NCBI GenBank assembly: GCA_035443825.1
Contig: DAOMNN010000005.1
Span: 13,332-77,331 of the forward strand
Direction: 5' to 3'
DNA from: DAOMNN01 sp035443825
GTDB taxonomy: Bacteria > Pseudomonadota > Gammaproteobacteria > Burkholderiales > Rhodocyclaceae
Length of the DNA stretch: 64,000 nt
Positions 18,217-25,887 of the stretch are shown piece after piece. Below the pieces are notes generated by a model. The model searched no databases and was not told where the DNA came from. It saw only the letters and a program-made list of their open reading frames with translations. The translations under genes and the position numbers were made by a program. Positions within the stretch are counted from its first letter, which is position 1. The number at the start of each line of letters is the position of its first letter.

Positions 18217-19176
18217 TCAGCGCCAGTTGAAAGCGAGCATTGCCGCCATGATGAGGCCATGCAGCACGGCGGCGCCAATCGTCAGCTTGATCGCCGTTTC
18301 GAGTTCCGCAGGCTCTGAAGCGTGTTCGCGCAACTGTCGTGCGGCGTTGAAGGACAGCAGCAGCGTGATCGCCGCAGCGGCGCATACCTGTGGCAGGTTG
18401 TCACGGCCGATCTGGATGATCACCCAGGCATGGGCCGCGACGGCAATCCCGAAGTAACCCCACTTGGCGGATTCGGGGCCGAGCCGGACGACCACGGTGC
18501 GCTTGCCCGCGGCAGCATCGCTGTCGTGGTCCGGGAACTGGTTGATGTAGAGCAGGTTCACGACGAGGAGCGCAAAGGATAGCCCGGCTGCGACCGGTGT
18601 CCATCCGAACTCGCCGCGCTGCACATAATCCGCGCCCACCACCACCAGCAGCCAGCAGGCGGTGACCGCGACCTCGCCGAGGCCGCGTGCGACGAGATGC
18701 AGCGGCGGTGCCGAGTAGGCCCAGCCGAGCAGCAGCCCGGCGATGCCGATGAGGATCAGCCCCCATCCGGACATCGCGGCCAGCCACAGTCCGCCGGGGA
18801 TCGCCAGCACGAGCAGTCCGTATCCGAATCGTGCGGTCTGGCGCGTGGTCATCACGCCGTTCTGGATGAAGCGGCTGCCACCGGTGAAGGGAAATATCCG
18901 TCCGACATTGCCCGAATCCGCGCCGCTGACCGCATCGTGATAATCATTGATCACGTTGCCGCCGGCGTGCGCGACAAGTGCGATCAGGATCGTCGCCACG
19001 GCTGCAAGGGGATGCAGCGTGACGCCATCGGCATGGGCGGTGGCCAGGCCGATCAGGCAGCCGACCAGAGTGACGCTCAGGAAAGCGGGTCGCGTCGCAG
19101 CGACATGGCGCAGCAGCGGGTTGGAGAAACGCTCCGGGGTGGGCTCTGCAGCGACGGTGGTCTGTGGGTCATTCAT
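18217..19176 (-). CDS. UbiA/MenA family prenyltransferase
   Basis: 319-residue inner-membrane protein with about nine hydrophobic segments. Both Asp-rich motifs of the UbiA superfamily are visible: GGNVINDYHDAVSGAD (about residues 60-75) and YINQFPDHDSDAAAGKRT (about 205-222). The GGSRFIQNG segment and NVINDYHD are more like MenA (1,4-dihydroxy-2-naphthoate prenyltransferase) than UbiA, but without other men genes here the aromatic acceptor is uncertain. ATG 19176 overlaps the end of rng as ATGA. The frame opens upstream at 19440 but that part lies inside rng. Confidence 0.85.
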   Translation of the reverse strand: MNDPQTTVAAEPTPERFSNPLLRHVAATRPAFLSVTLVGCLIGLATAHADGVTLHPLAAVATILIALVAHAGGNVINDYHDAVSGADSGNVGRIFPFTGGSRFIQNGVMTTRQTARFGYGLLVLAIPGGLWLAAMSGWGLILIGIAGLLLGWAYSAPPLHLVARGLGEVAVTACWLLVVVGADYVQRGEFGWTPVAAGLSFALLVVNLLYINQFPDHDSDAAAGKRTVVVRLGPESAKWGYFGIAVAAHAWVIIQIGRDNLPQVCAAAAITLLLSFNAARQLREHASEPAELETAIKLTIGAAVLHGLIMAAMLAFNWR

Positions 19177-20627
19177 AGCAGGACGATGTCGAACTGCTCC
19201 TGGGTATAGCTGGCCTCGGGATGCAGCGAGATCTTCTTGTCGATGAAATCCGAGAGCATCGCCAGCGCCTGGGACTCCTCGTCGAGGAACAGATCGATGA
19301 CGTCGGGCGATGCAAGCACACGGAACTCGCGTGCATTGAACTGGCGGGCTTCGCGCAGCAATTCGCGCAGGATCTCGTAACACACCGTCCGCGCGGTCTT
19401 CACCTCGCCCCGGCCCTCGCAGGTGGGACAGGGTTCGCACAGCAGATGTGCAAGCGATTCGCGCGTGCGCTTGCGGGTCATTTCGACCAGGCCGAGCGCG
19501 GTGAAGCCGTTGACGCTCATCTTGGTGTGGTCGCGAGCCAGTGCCTTGCGGAATTCGTCGAGCACCATGTCGCGATGCTCGGCATTCTCCATGTCGATGA
19601 AGTCGATGATGATGATGCCGCCCAGGTTGCGCAGCCGTAGCTGGCGTGCGATGGTCTGGGCCGCCTCGAGGTTGGTCTTGAAGATGGTGTCGTCGAAGTT
19701 GCGCGCCCCGACGAAGCCGCCGGTGTTCACATCGATGGTGGTCATCGCCTCGGTCTGGTCGATGATGAGATAGCCGCCGGATTTGAGTTCGACCCGGCGT
19801 GCCAGCGCCTTCTCGATCTCGTCCTCGATGCTGTGCAGTTCGAACAATGGGCGTTCGCCGGCGTGATGCACCAGCAATGGCAACACCTTTGGGCTGTAGC
19901 CGGCAGCGAACGCCGTCAGTTTCTGGTAATTTTCGCGCGAATCGATGACGATCCGGGTCGTGTCGTCGGTGACCAGATCGCGCAGCACGCGCTGGCCAAG
20001 ATCGAGGTCCTCATGCAGCAGCGAGGGCGCGACTCGCCCGGCTGCGCTGGCGTGAATCTCCGACCACAGTTTGCGCAGATACGCGATGTCGGCCGCGAGC
20101 TCGGCGTCGGACGCACTTTCGGCCATGGTGCGGACGATGAAACCACCCGCTTCGTCCTCAGGCACGAGGCGGGTGAGCCGTTCACGCAGGGCTTCCCGCT
20201 CGCCCTCGTCCTCGATCCGCTGAGAGATTCCGATGTGGTGTTCCTGCGGGAGGTAGACGAGCAGGCGCCCGGCGATACTGATCTGGGTCGACAGGCGCGC
20301 GCCCTTGGTCCCGATCGGATCCTTCAGGACCTGGATGGTCAGATTCTGTCCTTCGGCGAGTATGCGTTCGATCGGCCGGCCGGTCTCCCCATTGTGGCGT
20401 TCGCTCCAGATGTCCGCGACGTGGAGGAATGCGGTGCGCTCGAGCCCGATGTCGATGAAGGCGGACTGCATGCCGGGGAGGACCCTGACCACCCGGCCAA
20501 GGTAGATATTGCCGACGATGCCGCGATTGGCGGTGCGCTCGACGTGAAGTTCCTGGACGACACCCTGTTCAACCAGTGCGACCCGCGTTTCCTGGGGCGT
20601 GAAGTTTACGAGGAATTCGATGCTCAT
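19173..20627 (-). CDS. rng: ribonuclease G
   Basis: 484-residue endoribonuclease of the RNase E/G family acting in 5S/16S rRNA maturation and mRNA decay. N-terminal S1 domain (EFLVNFTPQETRVAL; GNIYLGRVVRVLPGMQSAF), RNase H-like and 5'-sensor regions, the catalytic site with IIDFIDMENAEHRDMV (metal-binding Asp), and the zinc-link CEPCPTCEGRGEV. The start is ATG 20627; 18 codons upstream the frame enters a palindrome. A perfect 17-bp inverted repeat lies 21 bp upstream of this start (see below). Confidence 0.96.
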   Translation of the reverse strand: MSIEFLVNFTPQETRVALVEQGVVQELHVERTANRGIVGNIYLGRVVRVLPGMQSAFIDIGLERTAFLHVADIWSERHNGETGRPIERILAEGQNLTIQVLKDPIGTKGARLSTQISIAGRLLVYLPQEHHIGISQRIEDEGEREALRERLTRLVPEDEAGGFIVRTMAESASDAELAADIAYLRKLWSEIHASAAGRVAPSLLHEDLDLGQRVLRDLVTDDTTRIVIDSRENYQKLTAFAAGYSPKVLPLLVHHAGERPLFELHSIEDEIEKALARRVELKSGGYLIIDQTEAMTTIDVNTGGFVGARNFDDTIFKTNLEAAQTIARQLRLRNLGGIIIIDFIDMENAEHRDMVLDEFRKALARDHTKMSVNGFTALGLVEMTRKRTRESLAHLLCEPCPTCEGRGEVKTARTVCYEILRELLREARQFNAREFRVLASPDVIDLFLDEESQALAMLSDFIDKKISLHPEASYTQEQFDIVLL

Positions 20628-20647
20628 ATGGACCGTGCTGAATGGGA

Positions 20648-20689
20648 AATGCGCAATGGCAGACAATGCGACGTCTGCCATTGCGCATT
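20648..20689 (-). repeat. perfect 17-bp inverted repeat just upstream of rng
   Basis: AATGCGCAATGGCAGAC (20648-20664) and GTCTGCCATTGCGCATT (20673-20689) are exact reverse complements around an 8-nt loop. It lies 51 bp after the maf stop and 20 bp before the rng start, and on the rng strand is followed by TTTCCC. It could be a maf terminator or a leader hairpin controlling rng. Confidence 0.75.
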
Positions 20690-20740
20690 GACCATCCCGG
20701 TACCTACCTCATGGCGAATCCGTGTGACGAGACGGAGCGA

Positions 20741-21379
20741 TCATGCCTGGACAGGATAACCGAAGGTCTCGAGCAACTGGGCTGTTTCGAACAGCGGCAA
20801 GCCCATGATGCCGCTGTAGCTTCCCCTGATCTCCTCGACGAACACTGCGGCATGGCCCTGAATACCGTAGGCACCCGCCTTGTCCATGGGTTCCCCGCTC
20901 GCGACGTAGCGACGGATCTCGGTATCGCCGAGGGTGCGGAAGCGGACCTCGCTGACGTTGACCAGGCTGCGGGTGCGCATCCCGTCGCACATGGCCACCG
21001 CGGTGAACACGCGATGGGTTCGTCCCGACAGTCTCTCCAGGATCGCCCTCGCTTCGTCGGCGGAGGACGGCTTGCCGATGATCTCGTCGTCGAGCGCCAG
21101 CGCCGTATCGGCAGAAAGCACCGGACGGAGCATCAACTGGCGCCAGCGCAGTCGCCTGAAGCCGGCGTCGGCCTTGCTGAGCGCAAGGCGCTCGACGTAG
21201 TGCTCGACCGTTTCGTCGGCCAGCGGCGATTCATCCACATCGTGATCCTCGCCGCGTTCGCCGACACGGAAGACGAGCAGATCGAACTGTACCCCGATCT
21301 GGCGTAGCAGTTCGCGCCGACGTGGACTTCGCGAAGCCAGGTAGATGCGATTGGATCGATTGTTCATGCGGTCATTCAC
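20741..21379 (-). CDS. maf: Maf family nucleoside-triphosphate pyrophosphatase
   Basis: 212-residue house-cleaning pyrophosphatase hydrolysing dTTP/UTP or modified nucleotides. ASRSPRRRELLRQ at the N-terminus, SADTALALDDEIIGKP with the catalytic Asp, and DKAGAYGIQGHAAVFVEEI near the end are all typical. The start is ATG 21379 (8-bp overlap with rlmH) or the in-frame ATG 21367. Part of the nadD-rsfS-rlmH-maf-rng run found in many beta- and gammaproteobacteria. Confidence 0.95.
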   Translation of the reverse strand: MNDRMNNRSNRIYLASRSPRRRELLRQIGVQFDLLVFRVGERGEDHDVDESPLADETVEHYVERLALSKADAGFRRLRWRQLMLRPVLSADTALALDDEIIGKPSSADEARAILERLSGRTHRVFTAVAMCDGMRTRSLVNVSEVRFRTLGDTEIRRYVASGEPMDKAGAYGIQGHAAVFVEEIRGSYSGIMGLPLFETAQLLETFGYPVQA

Positions 21380-21842
21380 GATGATATGGATGATTCCTGG
21401 TCACGGACCAGGCGCGATAGAGCGCTTCGGCCAGCAAGGGCCGGACCAGTGCATGCGGGAGCGTCAGGCTGGACAGGCGAAGGGTTTCATGCGCACTGTG
21501 CTTGACGTCCGGTGCAAGTCCGTCGGGTCCCCCCACGATCAGTGCGACGTCCTGCGCGCCTTCCTGCCAGGCCGTCAGGCGCTGTGCGAGTGCAGCCGTG
21601 GTGAGGTCGCTCCCCGTTTCGTCGAGCACGACTCTGCGGCAGCGCGGCGGAAGTGCCGCTTCGATGCGCCCCGCCTCCGCGGCCATTAGTGCTTCGACCG
21701 ATTTTCCGCTGCTGCGGGGTTCGGCCTTCACTTCGATCAGTTGCATGGCCATCTCCCGTGGCATGCGCCGCGCGAACTCGGTGAACCCTGCGTCTACCCA
21801 GGCAGGCATGCGTGTTCCGACGGCCACGACGAACAACTTCAT
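21372..21842 (-). CDS. rlmH: 23S rRNA pseudouridine-1915 N3-methyltransferase
   Basis: 156-residue SPOUT methyltransferase that modifies helix 69 of 23S rRNA in assembled ribosomes. Family features: MKLFVVAVGTRMPAWVDAGF start, LDETGSDLTTAALAQRL, the SAM knot IVGGPDGLAP and the C-terminal LPHALVRPLLAEALYRAWSV with NHPYHRE. ATG 21842 overlaps rsfS as ATGA. A longer upstream opening to 21989 lies inside rsfS and is not used. Confidence 0.97.
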   Translation of the reverse strand: MKLFVVAVGTRMPAWVDAGFTEFARRMPREMAMQLIEVKAEPRSSGKSVEALMAAEAGRIEAALPPRCRRVVLDETGSDLTTAALAQRLTAWQEGAQDVALIVGGPDGLAPDVKHSAHETLRLSSLTLPHALVRPLLAEALYRAWSVTRNHPYHRE

Positions 21843-22216
21843 CGGGTCCCGGACGAACCCTTGCCGGGAGTAGCGTGCTTGCGGCGCGAGGACGCCGTCG
21901 TGGTCCACAGCTCCTCGAGTTTGTAGTAGTTGCGCACCGCAGGCTGCATGATATGCACCACGATGTCGGCAAGATCGACGAGTACCCATTCGCCGCTGTC
22001 TTCGCCTTCGATGCCGATGATCTCCCCGCCCGCCTCCTTGACCTTCTCTTCGACGTGGCGCGCCAGCGCCCGCGTCTGGCGATTCGAGTCGGCACTGGCG
22101 ATGATGACGCGATCGAACAGCGGCGTGAGTTTCGAGGTATTGATGACCTCGATATCCTCGGCCTTGATGTCCTCGAGGGCTGCGACGACGATACCTTCCA
22201 GTTTGCGGATATTCAT
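21839..22216 (-). CDS. rsfS: ribosomal silencing factor RsfS
   Basis: 125 residues; binds uL14 on the 50S subunit and blocks subunit joining during starvation. Core motif DIKAEDIEVINTSK, ASADSNRQTRALARHV, GEDSGEWVLVDLADIVVHIM and RNYYKLEELW. The C-terminal 14 residues (SSRRKHATPGKGSSGTR in part) are a basic tail. ATG 22216 lies 4 bp after nadD; 4-bp overlap with rlmH. Confidence 0.96.
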   Translation of the reverse strand: MNIRKLEGIVVAALEDIKAEDIEVINTSKLTPLFDRVIIASADSNRQTRALARHVEEKVKEAGGEIIGIEGEDSGEWVLVDLADIVVHIMQPAVRNYYKLEELWTTTASSRRKHATPGKGSSGTR

Positions 22217-22220
22217 GGGC

Positions 22221-22898
22221 TCAACGATAAAGATTGTGCCGGGCAATATAGTCGAGAACCGAATCGGGTAGCAAATAACGTGCGCTGTGCCCCGAAGCGA
22301 CGAGATCCCGGACGAGCGACGCGGAGATCGCAAGTGGCGTCATGTCGAAAGGGACGACGCGACCGGCGGGAGTCTGCCGAAGGAGCCCGGGGTCGACGCT
22401 CATGCGTTCGCCCAACGCACGGTCCAGTTCGTCCGAGAGTGCGCCGGACCAGCGGCGGCCGTGAGGCGCGATACCGGGGCGGTTGGCGATCGCAATGTGC
22501 GCGAGGTCGATCAGTTCCGTCCAGCGATGCCAGCCCGGCAAACCCTGGAACGCGTCAGCCCCGAGGATCAGTACCAGCGGGCGTGTCGGTCCGAGGCTGG
22601 CGCGCAGGCGCTCGAGCGTCACGACCGTATAGCTCTTGCCCTCGTTCAGGATCTCGCTGTCATCGACACTGAACGCCGGATTTCCGATGACCGCCCGTCG
22701 CACCAGTTCGAGGCGGTGCATGGCGGAGCAAATCGGCCTGTCACGATGCGGCGGATCGCCGGCGGGGATGAAACGGACCCCAGACAACTGCAGTGCGTCG
22801 CGCGCTTCCTCGGCAAGCCGCAGGTGGCCGACATGGATCGGATCGAAAGTGCCGCCGAGCAGGCCGAGCGGTTCGGTTTCAGTCGTCGATGCGTTCAT
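22221..22898 (-). CDS. nadD: nicotinate-nucleotide adenylyltransferase
   Basis: 225 residues; makes deamido-NAD from nicotinate mononucleotide and ATP. GLLGGTFDPIHVGHLRLAEEA holds the nucleotidyltransferase H-x-G-H, RFIPAGDPPHR follows, and TPLAISASLVRDLVASG is the C-terminal ISSTxIR-type motif. ATG 22898 is chosen; it overlaps the end of the upstream membrane protein gene by 20 bp. The frame opens 17 codons earlier without family support. Confidence 0.96.
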   Translation of the reverse strand: MNASTTETEPLGLLGGTFDPIHVGHLRLAEEARDALQLSGVRFIPAGDPPHRDRPICSAMHRLELVRRAVIGNPAFSVDDSEILNEGKSYTVVTLERLRASLGPTRPLVLILGADAFQGLPGWHRWTELIDLAHIAIANRPGIAPHGRRWSGALSDELDRALGERMSVDPGLLRQTPAGRVVPFDMTPLAISASLVRDLVASGHSARYLLPDSVLDYIARHNLYR

Positions 22899-23655
22899 CG
22901 ATGATGCCCGGACCGAATACGTCGCGCGCGTTGATGTAGAAGCTGGCAAACATTACCGGGAAAAGTATGAGCGGAAGCATCAGCATGAACAGGGTAGCCA
23001 GGAAAGGAATTGCTGCCCCAAGTGTTCCGATCAGCATGCCCGGCAGCAGTATGCCGAAAAGCGCAAAGGCCAGTGCGTAGGCTACGAGAGGGCGCCAGTT
23101 ACGCACACAGGCGTAAAAGCTGAAGAACATCGCCTTGGGTGCGGACACATTCCACCAGCCCGCCAGCACCGGTGCGAACCAGTAGGTCATCATGACCGGC
23201 GTCGACAATGCGATTGCGACCATCAGGGTAAGGCTGAGGTCGGAGAGGTCCGCCGTCTCAGGGTCGAATCCTTCCGCACCGGTCATGAACTTCATCAGCA
23301 TACCGCCATCGATGAGTGTCGTCAGCAGCAGCACCAGCAGACTTCCGACGAGGTAGATGCCGCCTATGGTGACGAGCGCTCCCAGATTGGTCTTGAAGCC
23401 GGAGAAAAGAAGATCCGGACCGCCTTTGCGCCCCTCGTCGATGGCACGGCAGGTGTTCAGCACGCCAAGCGAGAACACCGGCATCAGCAGCGAGGCGATC
23501 GGCTGTCCGATCAGGGGTATGGCGCTGACTACCACCAGCATGAGGATGAAGCCGAACGAGGCGAAGGTGAGCAATGCCGGATTGCGGCGCCACAGCAGGA
23601 AGCCCTCGCGGAGCCACGCCAGACCGCGATGGGTGGGAAGTTGTCGAGCTTGCAT
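22879..23655 (-). CDS. BPSS1780 family membrane protein
   Basis: 258-residue inner-membrane protein with about five or six hydrophobic segments (for example FASFGFILMLVVVSAIPLIG near residue 35 and LFMLMLPLILFPVMFASFYI near 230). The N-terminal WLREGFLLWRRNPALL and C-terminal FASFYINARDVFG match the BPSS1780 family, widespread in betaproteobacteria and of unknown function. It overlaps nadD by 20 bp and follows thrB by 56 bp. Confidence 0.85.
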   Translation of the reverse strand: MQARQLPTHRGLAWLREGFLLWRRNPALLTFASFGFILMLVVVSAIPLIGQPIASLLMPVFSLGVLNTCRAIDEGRKGGPDLLFSGFKTNLGALVTIGGIYLVGSLLVLLLTTLIDGGMLMKFMTGAEGFDPETADLSDLSLTLMVAIALSTPVMMTYWFAPVLAGWWNVSAPKAMFFSFYACVRNWRPLVAYALAFALFGILLPGMLIGTLGAAIPFLATLFMLMLPLILFPVMFASFYINARDVFGPGIIDERIDD

Positions 23656-23711
23656 TGGTCGGACTCTGCTTTCGTTCGTTAGGGGTTGAGCCGGCCCGGC
23701 GCACGGCCTTG

Positions 23712-24656
23712 TCAGGCGGTGGGCAGGGGATGTGTCCGGGCGATGCGGGCCTTCAGGATGTCGCGATACTCGCCCGGATCCTTGACCTGAACCATTTCAC
23801 CAGGTTTGGGCAGATGGCAGTCTTCCGCGCGCGACAGCCAGAAGCGCAGCGCCGCTGCGCGAAGCATGGCGGGCCAGCATACTCGCTCATGAGGCGTAAA
23901 GGGGCGCTCCGCATGGTAGGCGAGGAGCAGTGCATCAGCCCGCACGGGGTCCAGTTCACCGTCGGGCGTGGTGCACCAGTCGTTTACGGTGACCGCAACG
24001 TCGAACAACAGTGCGTCGTTTCCCGCAAAGTAGAAATCGATCACGCCGCCGATGTACTCACCGTCCCAAAGCACGTTGTCCCGAAAAAGATCGGCATGGA
24101 TCACGCCATGCGGCAAGGCCTCGAGATCCTGCTGCGCCTGGAACGCGAGTTCGGTATCGAGTAGCTCGCGTTCGTCGGCCGGGAGATGGGAGCGCACCTT
24201 CGCACCCGTCAGTTCGCGCCAGCGCATGCCGCGCGCGTTGTCCTGCCTGCGCCCGTAAGACAGCCCGGCCAGATGCAGGCCCGCCAGCATCGCGCCGAGA
24301 CGGGTGCATCGGCCCGCGGTGGGATGCATGTCGGATTTTCCCGTCAGTCGCGCCACCAGCGCTGCGGGTCGATCGCACAGGGTGCCGAGATACTCGTTGT
24401 CGCGATTGGCAATGGGGGCGGGCACCGGAAGGCCATGATGCGCGAGATGTGCCATCAGGTACAGGTAGAAGGGCAACTCGGAGCGCGGGATGGATTCGAA
24501 CAGGGTCAGAACGTAGCGTCCGAGCGTCGTCGTGATGAAGAAATTGGTGTTCTGGACTCCCGCAGGAATGCCTTCATGCTCGACCAGACGCCCGATGGCG
24601 AAGTGCCCGAGCCAGGCCGAAAGCTTCTCGGCCGAGACGGAAGTGAAAACCGACAT
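23712..24656 (-). CDS. thrB: homoserine kinase (ThrB, choline kinase-like fold)
   Basis: 314 residues; phosphorylates homoserine in threonine synthesis. This is the pseudomonad/betaproteobacterial ThrB type with an aminoglycoside/choline kinase fold, not the GHMP type. Start MSVFTSVSAEKLSAWL, IPAGVQNTNFFITTT, catalytic loop GVIHADLFRDNVLWD and the metal-binding GVIDFYFAGND are typical. Other thr genes are not nearby. It follows the DUF2782 gene by 24 bp. Confidence 0.94.
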   Translation of the reverse strand: MSVFTSVSAEKLSAWLGHFAIGRLVEHEGIPAGVQNTNFFITTTLGRYVLTLFESIPRSELPFYLYLMAHLAHHGLPVPAPIANRDNEYLGTLCDRPAALVARLTGKSDMHPTAGRCTRLGAMLAGLHLAGLSYGRRQDNARGMRWRELTGAKVRSHLPADERELLDTELAFQAQQDLEALPHGVIHADLFRDNVLWDGEYIGGVIDFYFAGNDALLFDVAVTVNDWCTTPDGELDPVRADALLLAYHAERPFTPHERVCWPAMLRAAALRFWLSRAEDCHLPKPGEMVQVKDPGEYRDILKARIARTHPLPTA

Positions 24657-24680
24657 CGGTGCGCAGTCAGCCCGTCAGCC

Positions 24681-25010
24681 TCACCAGGAACCGATCACCC
24701 ACATCGGAACCGACAGTGCGGGCGACGCATCGCGGTAGGGAACCATCACGCCGTCGCCCTTCTGGTCCACCAGAAAATAGGGTACGCCATGCGGAGGGGT
24801 GACCTTGACCATGTAGAGCCGGCCCTTGATCCGGTATTCCATTACCTCGTCCTCGCCGCGCTTGAGGATCGTCACCTCGGGCTCGAATGGATCGTCGGTC
24901 ATGCCCGGAGGCGGTGGCGGCGGTTCGGGCAAGGGTTCCAGCTGCGGCAGTTGCTGGGCGGCAACCGGCATGGCAAGTGCAAACAGCAATACAAAAAGCG
25001 AGCGGCGCAT
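24681..25010 (-). CDS. DUF2782 family exported protein
   Basis: 109 residues with a Sec signal peptide (MRRSLFVLLFALAMPVAAQ, cut after AAQ or nearby), a Pro-rich linker (EPLPEPPPPPPG), then the DUF2782 domain (EVTILKRGEDEVMEYRIKGR, MVKVTPPHGVPYFLVD). Function unknown; commonly found next to thrB and polA in betaproteobacteria, as here. It probably heads the run toward ubiA; a TAGAAT -10 candidate lies at 25034-25039. Confidence 0.88.
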   Translation of the reverse strand: MRRSLFVLLFALAMPVAAQQLPQLEPLPEPPPPPPGMTDDPFEPEVTILKRGEDEVMEYRIKGRLYMVKVTPPHGVPYFLVDQKGDGVMVPYRDASPALSVPMWVIGSW

Positions 25011-25033
25011 TGTTCTCTCCGTAAACTATGACG

Positions 25034-25039
25034 ATTCTA
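25034..25039 (-). promoter_or_regulatory. candidate -10 element upstream of the DUF2782 gene
   Basis: TAGAAT on the minus strand, 24 bp before the start codon, in the 61-bp gap between the LOG gene and DUF2782. No convincing -35 is seen at 16-18 bp. Confidence 0.3.
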
Positions 25040-25071
25040 GCAGACGACGCATGCGCCGATCCTGCGGGCGA

Positions 25072-25797
25072 CTACAGATTCAGCATCAGTTCGTGTTCTT
25101 CGGGCAGCGGCAGGAAACCTCGTGTTTCGTAATGCTTGAAGATCGCCTCGACGACTTCTTCAGGCTTGTCGATTACCTGAACCAGGTCGAGATCTTCGGC
25201 GTTGATCATGCGTTCGGCCACAAGTTGCCTGCGGAACCAGTCCAGGAGGCCGTCCCAGAATGGACTGTGCACCAGGATTACAGGGATCTTGCGGCTCTTC
25301 CCGGTCTGAATGAGAGTCATCGCCTCGAGCAGTTCGTCAAGGGTGCCAAATCCCCCCGGCATGACGACGTAGGCTGCGGCGAACTTCACGAACATGAACT
25401 TGCGCGCGAAGAAATGCTGAAATGTCTGCGAGATGTCCTGATACGGGTTGGCCCCCTGTTCCATCGGGAGCTGGATGTTCAGCCCGATTGACGGGCTCTT
25501 GCCGAAATAGGCCCCCTTGTTTGCCGCTTCCATGATGCCCGGTCCGCCACCCGAGATCACCGAGAAACCGGCGTCCGACAGCTGCCGTGCGATCTTTTCG
25601 GTGAGCATGTAATAGAGATGGTCCGGCGGCGTGCGTGCGCTGCCGAATATCGACACGGCAGGGCGGATCGCGTTGAGCCGTTCGGTCGCCTCCACGAACT
25701 CTGACATAATTCCGAAGATTCGCCAGGATTCGCGCGCGTTGAATTTCGGAGCGTTGCTGTTGGGGGCGCTGCGTGGGAGTTTTTCTTTCGCGGTCAT
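25072..25797 (-). CDS. LOG family nucleotide 5'-monophosphate nucleosidase-like protein
   Basis: 241-residue Rossmann-fold protein of the LOG/TIGR00730 group, members of which cleave nucleoside 5'-monophosphates (cytokinin-activating in plants). ISGGGPGIMEAANKGA and the defining VMPGGFGTLDELLEAMT are both present, as is the Arg in FARKFMF. Substrate in this organism unknown. ATG 25797 is the only start in reach of the conserved region apart from an internal M at residue 31 (MSEFVEATERLNAI), which is also plausible. It is divergent from polA. Confidence 0.9.
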   Translation of the reverse strand: MTAKEKLPRSAPNSNAPKFNARESWRIFGIMSEFVEATERLNAIRPAVSIFGSARTPPDHLYYMLTEKIARQLSDAGFSVISGGGPGIMEAANKGAYFGKSPSIGLNIQLPMEQGANPYQDISQTFQHFFARKFMFVKFAAAYVVMPGGFGTLDELLEAMTLIQTGKSRKIPVILVHSPFWDGLLDWFRRQLVAERMINAEDLDLVQVIDKPEEVVEAIFKHYETRGFLPLPEEHELMLNL

Positions 25798-25887
25798 GTC
25801 GTTCCCGGTTTTGTTCTTGAAGTGTGCATCCGCATTGTGTTTGAGTGCAGATGTGCGATCAGGGTTTCGCCTGCAGGAATGTCGTCC

